Assembly: GCA_014526335.1 (NCBI GenBank)
Contig: JACTAT010000039.1
Location: forward strand, 32,089-96,088
Length of the DNA stretch: 64,000 bases
Reading direction: 5' to 3'
Source: Chrysaora quinquecirrha
Lineage: Eukaryota > Cnidaria > Scyphozoa > Semaeostomeae > Pelagiidae
The position numbers and the translations under genes are program-made. Below, piece after piece: positions 32,600-43,260 of the stretch (position 1 is the first letter of the stretch; the number at the start of each line of letters is the position of its first letter). Under the pieces are notes generated by a model. That model saw only the letters and a program-made list of their open reading frames with translations. It ran no database searches and was not told the origin of the DNA.

Positions 32600-34799
32600 C
32601 ACTTTTTTTTTTAATAAGCAACTTGACTTTCGTCCAGCCCTCAAAGTTGCTTAAAATTTTAGACATTTCAGCCCTCAAAGTTGCTTAAATGTTGCTTAAC
32701 ATTTTTTGTACCTACTAACCACCCCTGACTTCGCGGGTCAAAATCGTCATCTGTTAGGCCTACAACATTACTTGTGGGAGACAGTAAGTGGAAAATCGTT
32801 ACCTACACAGGTAAAACGCTCGAGTAATCCTACACTGGTGAAATACCGAGGAAAGTGAAATACTGTGTAGTATTTCACGTGCCGTGTCATTTCACGGCTA
32901 CTGTAATACCATGAACTGTGTAATTCTATGTTGTATTTCAACTTTTTTTATTTGGCAGTGTAATGCTACACTGGTGAAATACCAAGGAAAGTGAAATACT
33001 GTGTAGTATTTCACCTGCTGTGTCATTTCACGCCTATTGTAATACCATGAACTGTGTAATTCTATGTTGTATTTCAACTTTTTTTATTAGGCAGTGTAAT
33101 CCTACAGTGGTGAAATCTGAAGGAAGTGAAATACTGTGTAGTATTTCACCTGCTGTGTCATTTCATGGCTATTGTAATACCATGAACTGTGTAATTGTAT
33201 GTTGAATTTCAGCCTTTTGTAATTACCACAATTAAATCCAATCAGAGACCTCAATTCACACCTTTTAAATATCACATGATTATTATTAGAGCCAATCAGA
33301 AATCTCCATTCAAGATGGCAGTTTAAAAAATAAGCGGTTGAGAACATAATACTTTTCAGTTTGTCTTGCCTTGCTTTTCATTTTTCTGCAATTCAAAGTC
33401 TAGGCCAAAAAAAGATTCAGGTCAATATGGATTATTTTTGAGTTAAGGTATCCTAGATAATAGTTTGATGTCAACAGCTTCCTCTGGCAATATGAGAGCT
33501 GGTTGATTTTATAGCTGATAAGAAGAAACTGTGCAGTTAACAACATTAAATCAAGACTTGAAAAGTTCCTTTACAAAAGGTAGGAAAAATTTTAAAACTC
33601 TTTTAATATAAGAACTGATTTAGATTATTAGAATTTTTAAATAATTGTGTGTTTTTTGTTATATGGCTAGCCTGATAATTCTTTTGGTAAACTAATATTG
33701 AGGTTTTTTTGACTGTTTATTTCAGGCAAAATTTCCAACAGCTGAAGTTGCTGCTTGCTAGAGTTTCATCATTCCTTGAATATTCCAAGTGAGTCATCTA
33801 CAACAAGCTTGCTAAGCTTTCACTTTTTTTATCACCAGACTTTGATAAAATGATGACTATATCTAATTGCCTTATATTTTTTAGAATGCTTTGAAAGAAT
33901 TGGTGTCACCAATCCTTCCAAAAAGGTATGTCTATTTATGTTCTATGAAACTTCTCTTAAAAGTCTTGATGATTTTATCACAATTCATTATGTTGTGTTA
34001 GCAAATATTGTGCTAATTGTAAACTACAATTCTCTTACATTTTAGCTTTGGAAAAAGCAAGTTATACCTTCACTGCTTGAATACGAGGACAATGAATGAA
34101 ACACAAGATACATTAACTGTTGTTTAATTTGTTTTATTATTGTTGCGATTGGAAAGATTGATTACAGAACTCTTACAACATTGTTATACTATGTTTAAAT
34201 ATGCAAACTTTCATTATTCTGTATTTCATTTGCGTGATTTTTGTAAGTAGTAAAGGATTTCTGATTTAAGTTCTATAAAGACAGTGCCTGTTGTGTTATT
34301 TGATCTTGAATTGCATTCATGTAGAATTACAGCGAAGTGGGTATTACACCACTTTGTCCTTACACATAGAATTACACAGTTTTGGCTTACACTAAATGGG
34401 AATTACACCTCCGTTGGATTTCACGTAGAATTACACGCCATTGGCTTACACCAAAGTAGAATTACACCTTTGTCTCATTACAAGGTATGTAGGATTTCAC
34501 GATTCGTCTAATCCTACAATGGATTACACGCGCGTAGAATTACACGACGTGAGTTATTACACAGGTGATTTCACGTCGCCTTTCACGTAGTATTACTCGG
34601 GCGTTTTACCTGTGTAACGGGCTTCAACATGCAAAACATAAGAACGAAGAACAATTTCCTAACACAAGAAAGAGAATAAGCTTGGTTGTTTGACTTCTTA
34701 GTTGCTTACAGTTATTCAATTGAGCCCTCAAGTTGCTTAATGTTAAGGTCAGTTCAGCCCTAGTTGCTTATTGAGCGGTTGCTTATAAAAAAAAAAGTG
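32600..34799. mobile_element. TA-flanked CACTTTTTTT element, split by a nested element
   Basis: The ends 'cactttttttttttaataag' and the complement 'aaaaaaaaaagtg' are flanked by TA on both sides (32598-32599 and 34800-34801). The subterminal part repeats 'ccctcaaagttgcttaa'. The two outer parts together align with the uninterrupted 388-bp copy at 46368-46755, in opposite orientation. The 2200-bp size minus 388 leaves 1812 bp for the nested element. A TA duplication suggests Tc1/mariner-type mobility; there is no transposase. It lies just 5' of the zinc-ribbon exon at 34837. Confidence 0.85.
32804..34615. mobile_element. Nested 1.8-kb element with TACACAGGTAAAACGC ends
   Basis: The left end 'tacacaggtaaaacgctcga' and the right-end complement 'ttacacaggtaaaacgcccg' match through the following 'gtaatnctac'. 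The left arm contains three tandem 131-134-bp repeats starting near 32829, 32960 and 33094, each with 'gtgaaatactgtgtagtatt', itself nearly palindromic. The right arm repeats 'gtagaattacac'. No transposase. Between the arms (33480-34100) lie convincing splice sites around short exons (see findings). Confidence 0.75.
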
Positions 34800-34836
34800 T
34801 AGTTTCAAGTTATAACTTTGAATTTTCCTTTTCCAG

Positions 34837-35768
34837 GTAGGTGAAAGTCTATCAAAAGAAAAAGTTCGGCAAGACATAGAGATATTTGAAGATGCGGAAG
34901 TAAAAAATGAGACAAATAGCAATGGATGGAACCGTTCTGTTGATCAAAACAGTAATAATCGAAGACTGAGCTCATTGGGCTCTTATTCATCAAGTGATGA
35001 ATCAATTGATACTGCAACTGTGAGTAGTTAGAAGGGGGCTTTGGGCATTTGCCCCCGGGTGAAGTTCCACCTATTGCTAGGATGTCACTAGTATGCTTAC
35101 TAATCAAGACCTTAACCCTGGCTGTGACACTACAGTGGCTGGGCTCGACCCTGACCACAATGAGCTCCTGATACTAAGAATCAGCTGGATTACACGACTA
35201 AACCACTGCACCACAATTTTTTCAATATTCAACAACAAAGCAACATGTTAGTGCTGTTAACTAAGGACCCCTTTATTGCACTAGAACCCTCAAGGGACTG
35301 TGTTTCTTCTCTTGCCAGGGGTCCAAGTAAATAGAGGGGAGGTAGGAAATTTTTCAAAAATTTAATAAACAGGGGGTCCTAACAAGGTTTGGGGGGATGG
35401 GGGAGATTTAATAATCATAGTTTACTCCTTTCATAAATGAAATTTTTTCTTCCACAATTAATAATCGTGGGGGTCCTGATAAGGTCTAGGGGTGGGGTAA
35501 AAGGCTCAACATTAATAAATGGGGGGTGTTTATTTGCCACCTAAGAGTGCATTTTGATTTTCATTGTTGCTCCACATATCTAAAGTTTTTTTGTTTTTTT
35601 TTGCAGGGTTGTATTTGCAATAGAGTCCAGAGGTTAATAATGTGCACAAATTGCAATACATGGTTCAAGGGTAGGACAAGACGCCAGTGCCCTATTCATA
35701 TAAACGTGATCCATCTTATGGACTTAGTTAACTGCCACAACTGTGGCATGCCATTATCTATAAAATAG
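34837..35768 (+). CDS. 3' exons of an unrecognised zinc-ribbon protein
   Basis: Two phase-0 exons: 34837-35019 (61 codons, acceptor 'ttttccag', donor GTGAGT) and 35607-35768 (53 codons plus TAG, acceptor 'ttttttttgcag'). The first encodes an acidic, Ser/Asn-rich linker (DIEIFEDAEVKNE; RRLSSLGSYSSSDES). The second encodes a compact metal-binding module: CIC near its start, MCTNC, a basic KGRTRRQCPIH, then DLVNCHNCG. That gives three Cys pairs plus Cys/His, fitting a zinc ribbon, and it ends MPLSIK. I do not recognise the family, and earlier exons are not resolved. Two nested transposons abut the upstream acceptor, and a SINE lies in the intron. Splice phase and Cys pattern argue for a real gene. 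Confidence 0.6.
35045..35217 (-). repeat. tRNA-derived SINE, family 1
   Basis: In reverse it reads 'attgtggtgcagtggtttag' (A-box-like TGGTGCAGTGG), 'gtcagggtcgagcccagcca' (B-box region), then 'gtcacagccagggttaaggt'. It is inserted 26 bases after the donor of the zinc-ribbon exon. Confidence 0.65.
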
Positions 35769-36034
35769 AAATTCAATTACATGCTCAATGTAGTTGATTG
35801 AATATTCTATGATGCTGTTGAAAATGGCTTGGAATTAGGGCAATGGCAAACCTTGTAAAAAACACATTGATGAACATAGTATGAAATGAACGTCCTGCTG
35901 AAATGATACCAAATGAATGGGACTAATATGGTACGATCTCACTTTGAATTTAAAAAGATGCTTGCTAGTTTTTTCCTTCCCCTCTCGTCTTAAGCAAGCC
36001 ATACATCCAACTACTGTACTTACATTTGATATTG

Positions 36035-36124
36035 AGCCTTCTGAACTTTTGCTAGAGTCCGGGGAGATTAGCTCCCCATGGCATCCCACAACCTCCCCAG
36101 ACTCTAGCGAAAGTTCAGAAGGCT
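36035..36124. mobile_element. 90-bp hairpin MITE (AGCCTTCTGAACTTT ends)
   Basis: The left arm 'agccttctgaacttttgcta' continues 'gagtccggggag'. The right arm is its complement, ending 'gaaagttcagaaggct'. The two arms differ at about two positions. Downstream of the zinc-ribbon gene. Confidence 0.8.
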
Positions 36125-37076
36125 GCAAGTTTAAACACAGCAAGTTAAAAGGCAGCTGAGTGGTATCTTGTTTCCATTTAATACCATTTTCATTGCATAT
36201 TTGCAAGCACTTCTCTGTTATCGGAATGCCATTGCCATTTTCTGTCTTACCTAACCATGTTCACCTGCAAACAGTGCCTAAGGAATGATTCAAGTTTGCA
36301 TGCTGCTGATATGCCACATAAAGCTGCATCTCTAATGCTGAATCACAAATGCTGCAATTAGCTGCATCACACTGCCCATACCGTATTTCTAACCGCTACT
36401 TTGTTTTTAAATGCATCCCTACCGTCATTTCGCAAATTTATCACTAATAAATATGGTTTATAACAAAGTTTATTTACACTTCGCTATTTTCATAGTAATA
36501 TTCTGTATATATTTATTTTGTTTATCGTTAAGTTCTCTTAAAAGTTTGGCTATCGCCTATCGGTTTTCTTTCATATTTAAGCTGGGGTTTTCATGTATTC
36601 GCGCAGTGTCGATCGTTAGCATGGGTTGAGTGTATCACAGTGTTGTATTGCATTGAAGAGAAATTTCGTTGATCTTTTTTCAGCACACCAGCACATTAGC
36701 TAATTAATATGCATGTTTTGGGGCCATGTGATAAAACCAACGTCGAAATCAACGTCGCTTGTTTGGCAGGCATCAAAAATAGGACCAAATCGAGTTGGTA
36801 ATGAAAAGGGCTGTTCCTCTGCTCCTAGGAATATCTGTTGAATACATACTGTTTTTTTATAAGAACAATGTTATAAGAACACGAACCTGGATTTTGCCCA
36901 TATTTTAAGAACAAAATAAGAACAAGCTGAGGCTGGTCCTTTCATAAGCCCTGAGATTATCAGCTAAATATGAAAGTAAGATAGTCAGACTGAACGTAAA
37001 AAGCAAGCAAACAAAGAAATGGACAAGCATGCTGCATTTTTAGACGAACCTAGTATCACACCAGAAACACACTGAA
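36125..37076. other. Intergenic, no feature recognised
   Basis: AT-rich sequence between the hairpin MITE and the start of the composite duplication. No ORF with a family motif, no splice-bounded exon and no clear repeat was seen. Confidence 0.5.
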
Positions 37077-37079
37077 AAC

Positions 37080-37245
37080 TAGCTCGGCCGCTCGCGCTAC
37101 GCGCGAGGCGGCCATCGCTAGCTCCTGCGGAGGGCTTCTCGCCGCTTCGCGGCTCGCGGGCGACGCTTCGCGTCGCTCTGCTCGGCTGCCGCTCGCTACG
37201 CTGGCGGCAACCTCTCAGTGGCACGTGCTCCGCACGTGGTCTCGC
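37080..37245. repeat. GC-rich string of short hairpins, copy A
   Basis: Several perfect or near-perfect stems with 3-base loops lie in a row: GCCGC-TTC-GCGGC, GCGACGC-TTC-GCGTCGC, GCACGTGC-TCC-GCACGTGG, preceded by a larger imperfect stem starting GGCCGCTCGCGC. GC content is far above the surroundings. Repeated at 41493-41672. Confidence 0.8.
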
Positions 37246-37689
37246 TACTTGAAAACACGTTGGGAGGCTGATCTATGCACATAGTAGTCGGCTATACCAG
37301 AAATAAGGTGACTGACGTCATACATGCGCGGGATTTTAGTTGCGGTGATCGTTGGTAAGAATAAAATGCATCACGTGAACATCCGACCTGAATGAGAAAT
37401 TCGTACGGACAGAATAGGAATCTAGAGTGACGTCACGTAACAGGGGGATTTCCGTTTGAAATGTTATTGTTGAGGGTAAAAAGGCTCATGTGACCATCAC
37501 AGCTGAGTGGGTAGCTCATAAGGAGGAAATAAGAATCTAGACTGGCGTTATGCACAAGGGGGGTTTAGAATGGTAACCTTTCTCCTGGGGGTAAACAGGA
37601 TAAAGTGAAATGTGGATGACATGGGAATGTAATATGACAGAATAAATATCGCAAACATCACTGACTATGCAAACATCGTTGCTAAGGGT

Positions 37690-40060
37690 TTCATTTGCTT
37701 AGTTGCTCGGTTGCCCAGTTGCCCCATTGCTCTGGTTGCCCAGGTGGTAAGTTGCCCTGTTGCTCATTTCCCCATTTCTCACTTGCCCTGTTGCTTGGTT
37801 TCCCAGTGGCTAAGTTGCTCACATGCCTAATTGCTTGGTTGCCCTGTTGCTGATTGGTTCGGTTTATTGGCTCAAAGTTGCTCGGATTCCCAGTTGTCCG
37901 GTTGCCCAGTTGCGGCGTTGTTCTGGTTTCCCAGGTGCTCAGTTACCCGGTTGCTGATTTGCTCGGTTGCTTGGTTCCCAGTTGTTCAGTTTCCCAGCTT
38001 CCTAGTTGCCCAGTTGCTTGGTTTCCCAGTTGGCAAATTGCTGGGTTGTTCAGTTGCGCCGTTGCTCTGGCTGCCCAGTTGGTCAGTTGCCGAGATGCTG
38101 ACTTGCCAAGTTGCACGGCTTCCCAGTTGCACAGTTGCTCTGGTTGCCCAGTTGCTTAGTTGCCCAGTTGCCAAGTTGCTCATTTCCCCATTCTGGGTTG
38201 GACTGTTGCGCCGTTGGGTGGTTTCCCAGTTGCGAAGTTGTCAAGTTGCTCAGTTCCTCACTTGCCCATTTGCTTGGTTGCCCTGTTGCTGATTTGCTCG
38301 GTTGCTTGGTTTCCAGTTGCCCAGTTGCTCGGTTGCCCAGTTGCGACGTTACTGTGGTTGCCCAGGTGTTCAGTTGCCCAGTTCCTCGGTTGCCTTGTTG
38401 CAGCGTTGCTTGGTGGTCCAGCTGTGGAGTTTCCCAGTTGCCAATTGTCTTGGTTTCCAAGTTGCTCCGTTGCCCTGTTACTTAGTTGCCGAGCTGGAGG
38501 GTTTCCCAGTTGCCACGTTGACACGTTGCTTAGTTGCACACTTGCCCAATTGCTTGGCTGCCGTGTTGCTGATTTGCTCGGTTACTTGGTTCCCAGTGAT
38601 TCAGTTTCCCAGTTGCCCAGTTGCTCGGTTGCTCAGTTGCGCCGTTGCTCTGGTTGCCCAGTTGCCAAGATGCTGACTTGCCAAACTGCTTGGTTGCGGT
38701 GTTGCTCCGTTGCTTGATTTCCCAGCTGCGCGGTTTCCCAGTTGCTTAGTTTCTCAGTTGTGCACTTGTTTATTTACCCAACTGCCTGGTTGCCCTGTTG
38801 CTGACTTGCTCGGTTGCTTGTTTCCCAGTTGTTCAGTTTCCCAGCTTCCCAGTTGGCCAGTTGCCCGGTTGCTCGGTTGCCCAGTTGTGACGTTGCTCTG
38901 GTTGCCCAGTTGCGCAGTTGCTCAGTTGCCCAGTTGTTCATTTGCCCAACTGCGTGGTTGCACTGTTGCTGATTTGCTCGGCTGCTTGTTTCCCAGTTGC
39001 TCAGTTTCCCAGCTTCCCAGTTGTCCAGCTGCTTGGTTTCCTAGTTGCCCAGTTGCTCGGTTGCCCAGTTGTGACGTTGCTCTGGTTGCCCAGTTGCGCA
39101 GTTGCTGAGTTGCCCAGTTGTTCATTTGCCCAACTGCGTGGTTGCACTGTTGCTGATTTGCTCGGTTACTTGGTTCCCAGTTGTTCAGTTTCCCAGCTTC
39201 CCAGTTGGCCAGTTGCTTGGTTTCCCAGTTGGCCAGTTGCTCGGTTTCTCAGTTGCACAGTTGCTCTGGTTGCCCAGCTGCTTAGTTGCCCAGTTTCCAA
39301 GTTGCTCGTTTCCCCATTCTCGGTTGGACTGTTGCACCGTTGGGTGGTTTCCCTGTTCCGAAGTTGTCAAGTTACTCAGTTCCTCACTTACCCAATTGCT
39401 TGGTTGCCCTGTTACTGATTCGCTCGGTTGCTTGGATTCCAGTTGCCGAGTTGCTCGGTTGCCCAGTTGCGACGTTGCTCTTGTTGCCCAGGTGCTCAGT
39501 TGCCCAGTTGCTCCCTTGCGCAATGGCCCGGATGCCCTGTTGCAGCGTTGATTGGTTGCTCAGCTGTGGAGTTTCCCAGTTGCCAAATTTCTTGGTTTCC
39601 AAGTTGCCCAGTTGCTCGGTTGCGCTGTTGCTTGTTTGCCGAGCTGCGGGGTTTCCCAGTTGCCAGGTTTAAAAGTTGCTCAGTTGCCCAGTTGCTGACT
39701 TGGCCAATTGCTTGGCTGCCGTGTTGCTGATTTGCTCCGTTGCTTGGTTGCCCAGTTGCTCAGCTGGCCAGTCACTCGGTTGCGCTGTTGCTTGGTGGTT
39801 TTGTTATGAAGATGCCTAGTTACTTGGGTGCCCAGTCGCTAGTTTGCTTTATTTCCCAGTTTGTCAGTTGCTCAGTTGCCCAGTTGCTGGGTTGCCTACT
39901 TGCTCTGTTGCCCAGTTGTGTAGCTGCTCGGTTGCCCAGTTGCTTGGCTGCTCTGTTGGTTAGTTGCCGAGTTGCAGAGCTGCTCGTTTGCCCAGTTGCC
40001 GAGTTGCCGTGTTGCTTGGTTACCGAGCTGCCCAGCTGGTTAGTTGATGCTGGTTTGCAC
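37690..40060. repeat. 8-bp minisatellite array NNNNGTTG, copy A (about 2.4 kb)
   Basis: The unit is GTTG plus four variable bases, most often CCCA, CTCG or CTTG ('gttgcccagttgctcggttg'), with occasional 9-bp slips. Because 8 x 3 = 24, all frames give 8-residue repeats (QLPSCPVA-like on plus, QLGNWATG-like on minus) and long ORFs on both strands. These are not genes. Confidence 0.9.
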
Positions 40061-41492
40061 GCACGTCTGCACAAGTTTTTATCTGATGTACCCCCTTAAT
40101 ACAATGCCTTAACATCATTGTACCCCCTTAAATAATAGAAGTCGAAGAGAAAAACTAAAGGGTTTTGCAAAAAATTTTACACGCTGTAAATTTGACGGAA
40201 CCTCTTAATACAACGCCTTAATAGCGCTGTATCCCTCAATAGAAGTCAAAGAATAAATCAAGTCGGTATAGCTAAAGCTTTGACATGTTATACTACTTCC
40301 ATATACCATTTCTTAATGCTATCGTACCTTAAATTCAAATCTAAGAAAAGAACGAAGCGGTGTTTCAATTTTATTTATCTGATGTACCCCCTTAATACAA
40401 TTCCTTAATACCATTGAACCCCCTAAATAGAAGTCAACGGGATACGCCGCCTTAATACAATTCCTAAATACCCCGGATTCCCCGAGTATAACGTTATATT
40501 CCCGATTCCTTGATTCTCTAATTCCCCGTTCCTACTTTTACAGACTGAGGACCATTTAGGGTCGTTAACGTAAAATGGCTTGAAGGACATGGTCGAATGA
40601 ATTGAAACGACGCAACAGTTGCAATTAAACAAAAATAAGTGTATTCACTGTATTATTCACTCTATTTGAAATCGAATTTCATTCCATAAATTTAATAAGA
40701 CATATCATAAATTAATAAGACATAAATTCCCAATGACCTTGACTACTCAAGTTAACTGATATGACGCAACAAAATCCCGAAAAAAAAAACAGTTTACTCC
40801 AGTCAGTTGAGATGACGCAACCAAACACGTAAACAAACATCGACAGAACCGAGAATGCTCTGAAATAAATTCTTAATTCTTTTCTTACGTTTATTGTTTT
40901 GTTGTGATTGTAAAACGAAACAAATAAAAAAGAAGTGAACAAATGATAAACGCCTTCACCATTTTCCAACAGCAGTCGAACTTTTTGGACATATATTCCT
41001 CGTTGCTTGTGAATGTACGAATATGTGCCACGAAACACGGGGATAATTCTAGACCCTTCAAAACCCCGTGACGCAGCAACGAAATGGATTAAACCCCGTG
41101 ACGGGACGTGCCCCACGATTGGTTGCGCGAACAAGGTCGATTGTTCCCAGAGCGTGGCAAATTGCCAACGGGGAGCTCGCGGGGTTCGTTCCTGAAATGT
41201 TTTCGAAGGGCGGGGGAATGCTGCCTAAGTGTACAAAACGTACGCTCTTTTGTTTTCCTTTGTTTTTCCGCGCGACATTAGACCAATATCGTGAACAATA
41301 ATCGGTATTTTCGAGGCTGCCCCAGCCGTGGAAGCAGCCTGCCCCAAACGAGGGAGCGATGGCTCACCTACACTTCGGCTGGCCAACGACCCAATGTAGC
41401 TAGCCAACCGAGGACCGGCCGTACCACGGGTCGAACTGTCAGCGGAAAGCCGCCTTCCAAGACCACCGCCCCAGACGCAGATTAGTATATAG

Positions 41493-41672
41493 AGACTAGC
41501 TCGGCCGCTCGCGCTACGCGCGAGGCGGCCATCGCTAGCTCCTGCGGAGGGCTTCTCGCCGCTACGCGGCTCGCGGGCGACGCTTCGCGTCGCTCTGCTC
41601 GGCTGCCGCTCGCTGCGCTCGCGGCAACCTCTCGGTGGCACGTGCTTCGCACGTGCTCTCACTACTTCTAAA
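41493..41672. repeat. GC-rich string of short hairpins, copy B
   Basis: Nearly identical to 37080-37245. Here the last stem is perfect: GCACGTGC-TTC-GCACGTGC. GCGACGC-TTC-GCGTCGC is kept. In GCCGC-T[T/A]C-GCGGC only the loop base changed between copies, which leaves the stem intact. Confidence 0.8.
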
Positions 41673-42084
41673 CTCGTTGGGAAGCTCATCTGTGCACATA
41701 GCATCGGCTCTGCAGGAAAAAAGGTGACTGACGTCATACATACGTTGGATTTTAGTTGCGATGATCGTTGGCAAGAATAAAAATTATTACGTGAGCACCC
41801 GACCTGAATTGGAATTTCATACGGAAAAAGTAGGAATCTAGAGTGACGTCACATAGCAGGGGAATTTTCGTGCGAAACATTATTTTTGAGGATGAAAAGG
41901 ATAATTTGACCATCGCACCTGCATGGAAATCTCATAAGGAGATAATAAGAATCAAAACTTGCGTCATTCACCAGGGGGATTTAAAATGGTAAACTTTTTA
42001 CTTGAGGGTACACAGGATCACGTGAAATGTGGATGACATTGGAAAGTAGGATAAAAGAAATATCGCAAACATCGTTACTAAAGG

Positions 42085-43260
42085 TTTCATTTGTTCAGTT
42101 GCTTAGTTGCCCCGTTACTGCTTTGCTTGGTTGCTTGATTCCCAATTGCTTGGTTTTCCAGTTGCCCATTTGCTCAGTTTCCCAGTAGCCCAGTTCAGTT
42201 GCTCGGTTGCCAAGTTGCCCCATTGCTCTGGTTGTCCAATTGCTCAGCTGTCCATTTGCCAAGTTGTTCATTTTCCCATTTCTCGGCTGCCCTGTTGCTC
42301 CGTTGGATGGTTTCCCAGTTGCCAAATTGTCAATGTTCTCAGTTGCTCACTTGCCCAATTGCCTGGTTGCCCTGTCGCTGAATTGGTCAGTTGCCAGTTG
42401 CTCAGTAGTTACCTAGTTGCTCTGTTGCCCAGTTGCAGTGTTGCTCAGTTGCCCTGTTGCAGCGTTTCTTGGCTGCCCAGCTGTGGTGTTTCGCAGTTGC
42501 AAAGTTTCTTGGTTGCCCAGTTGGTTAGTTGCTCACTTGGTCAATTGCTCGTTTGGTTTGTTGCTCCGTTGCTTGGTTGTCTGCTGTGGGGTTTGCCAGG
42601 TGTCACGTTGGTTTTTTGGTTCCAAGTTGTTCAGTTTCCCAGTCGCCCATTTGCTCGGCTGCCCAGTTGCGCCGTTGTTCTGGTTGCCCAGTTGCTTAGT
42701 TGCCCAGTGCTGATTTGCCCAATTGCTTGGCTTCCCAGTTGCCCTGTTGCTGATGTGCTCGGTTGCTTGGTTCCCAGTTGCTCGGTTTCCCAGTTGCCTA
42801 GTTGCTCGGTTTCCCAGTAGCACAGTTGCTCGGTTCCCCAGTTGCACTGTTGCTTTTGTTGCCTAGTTGCCCAGTTGCCCAGTTGCTCTGTTCTCAGCTG
42901 CCCAGCTGCATGGTTTCCCAGTTTCCCAGTTGCTTGCTTGCTCAGTTGCCCTGTTCAGTTGCCCAATTGCTTAGTTACCGAGACGCTCGGTTGCACTATT
43001 GCTCGGTGGTTTGGTTACCGAGTTGAGTAGTTACTCGACTGCCCAGTTGCTACGTTGCTTTGTTTCCCAGTTCCTCAGTTGCTGGACTGCCATTTTGCTT
43101 TGTTGCCCGGTTGTATAGTTGCTAGGTTACCCGGTTGCTTGGTTGCTCTGTTGGTTAGTTGCCGAGTTGCAGAGCTGCTTGGTTGCCCAGTTCTCCAGTT
43201 GTTCGGTTGCCGAGTTGCCCAGTTGTCCAGCTGCCCAGTTGTTTGGTTGATGCTGGTTTG
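42085..43260. repeat. 8-bp minisatellite array NNNNGTTG, copy B (about 1.2 kb)
   Basis: Same unit and same mixed words as copy A ('gttgctcggttgcccagttg'). ORFs on both strands are by-products of the repeat. Confidence 0.9.

Larger units (their letters stand above)
37077..41488. repeat. Composite repeat unit, copy A (4.4 kb)
   Basis: It begins 'actagctcggccgctcgcgc' and ends 'agattagtatatagaga'. Order: GC-rich hairpin cluster (37080-37245), shared unique block (37245-37680), GTTG 8-bp array (about 37690-40060), block of 'tacccccttaatacaat' repeats (about 40080-40500), 'tgaattgaaacgacgcaaca' block (40590-40660), then a GC-richer tail (41000-41488). Copy B follows at once in the same order and orientation. 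No gene is supported. Confidence 0.8.

Noticed and set aside
37080..37245. CRISPR-like or tRNA-cluster interpretation of the repeated short hairpins
   Set aside because: No regular spacers, eukaryotic context, no tRNA arms or anticodons.
37831..40099. Long ORFs (up to 185 codons) on both strands with QLPSCPVA / QLGNWATG repeats
   Set aside because: They exist in all frames because the 8-bp unit lacks stop codons. They have no start context, no splice sites and no family motifs.
41225..41737. 170-codon minus ORF rich in Arg/Ser/Ala (ARSASGRA-like)
   Set aside because: It spans the junction of the two composite repeats and translates the GC-rich hairpin cluster. No gene features.
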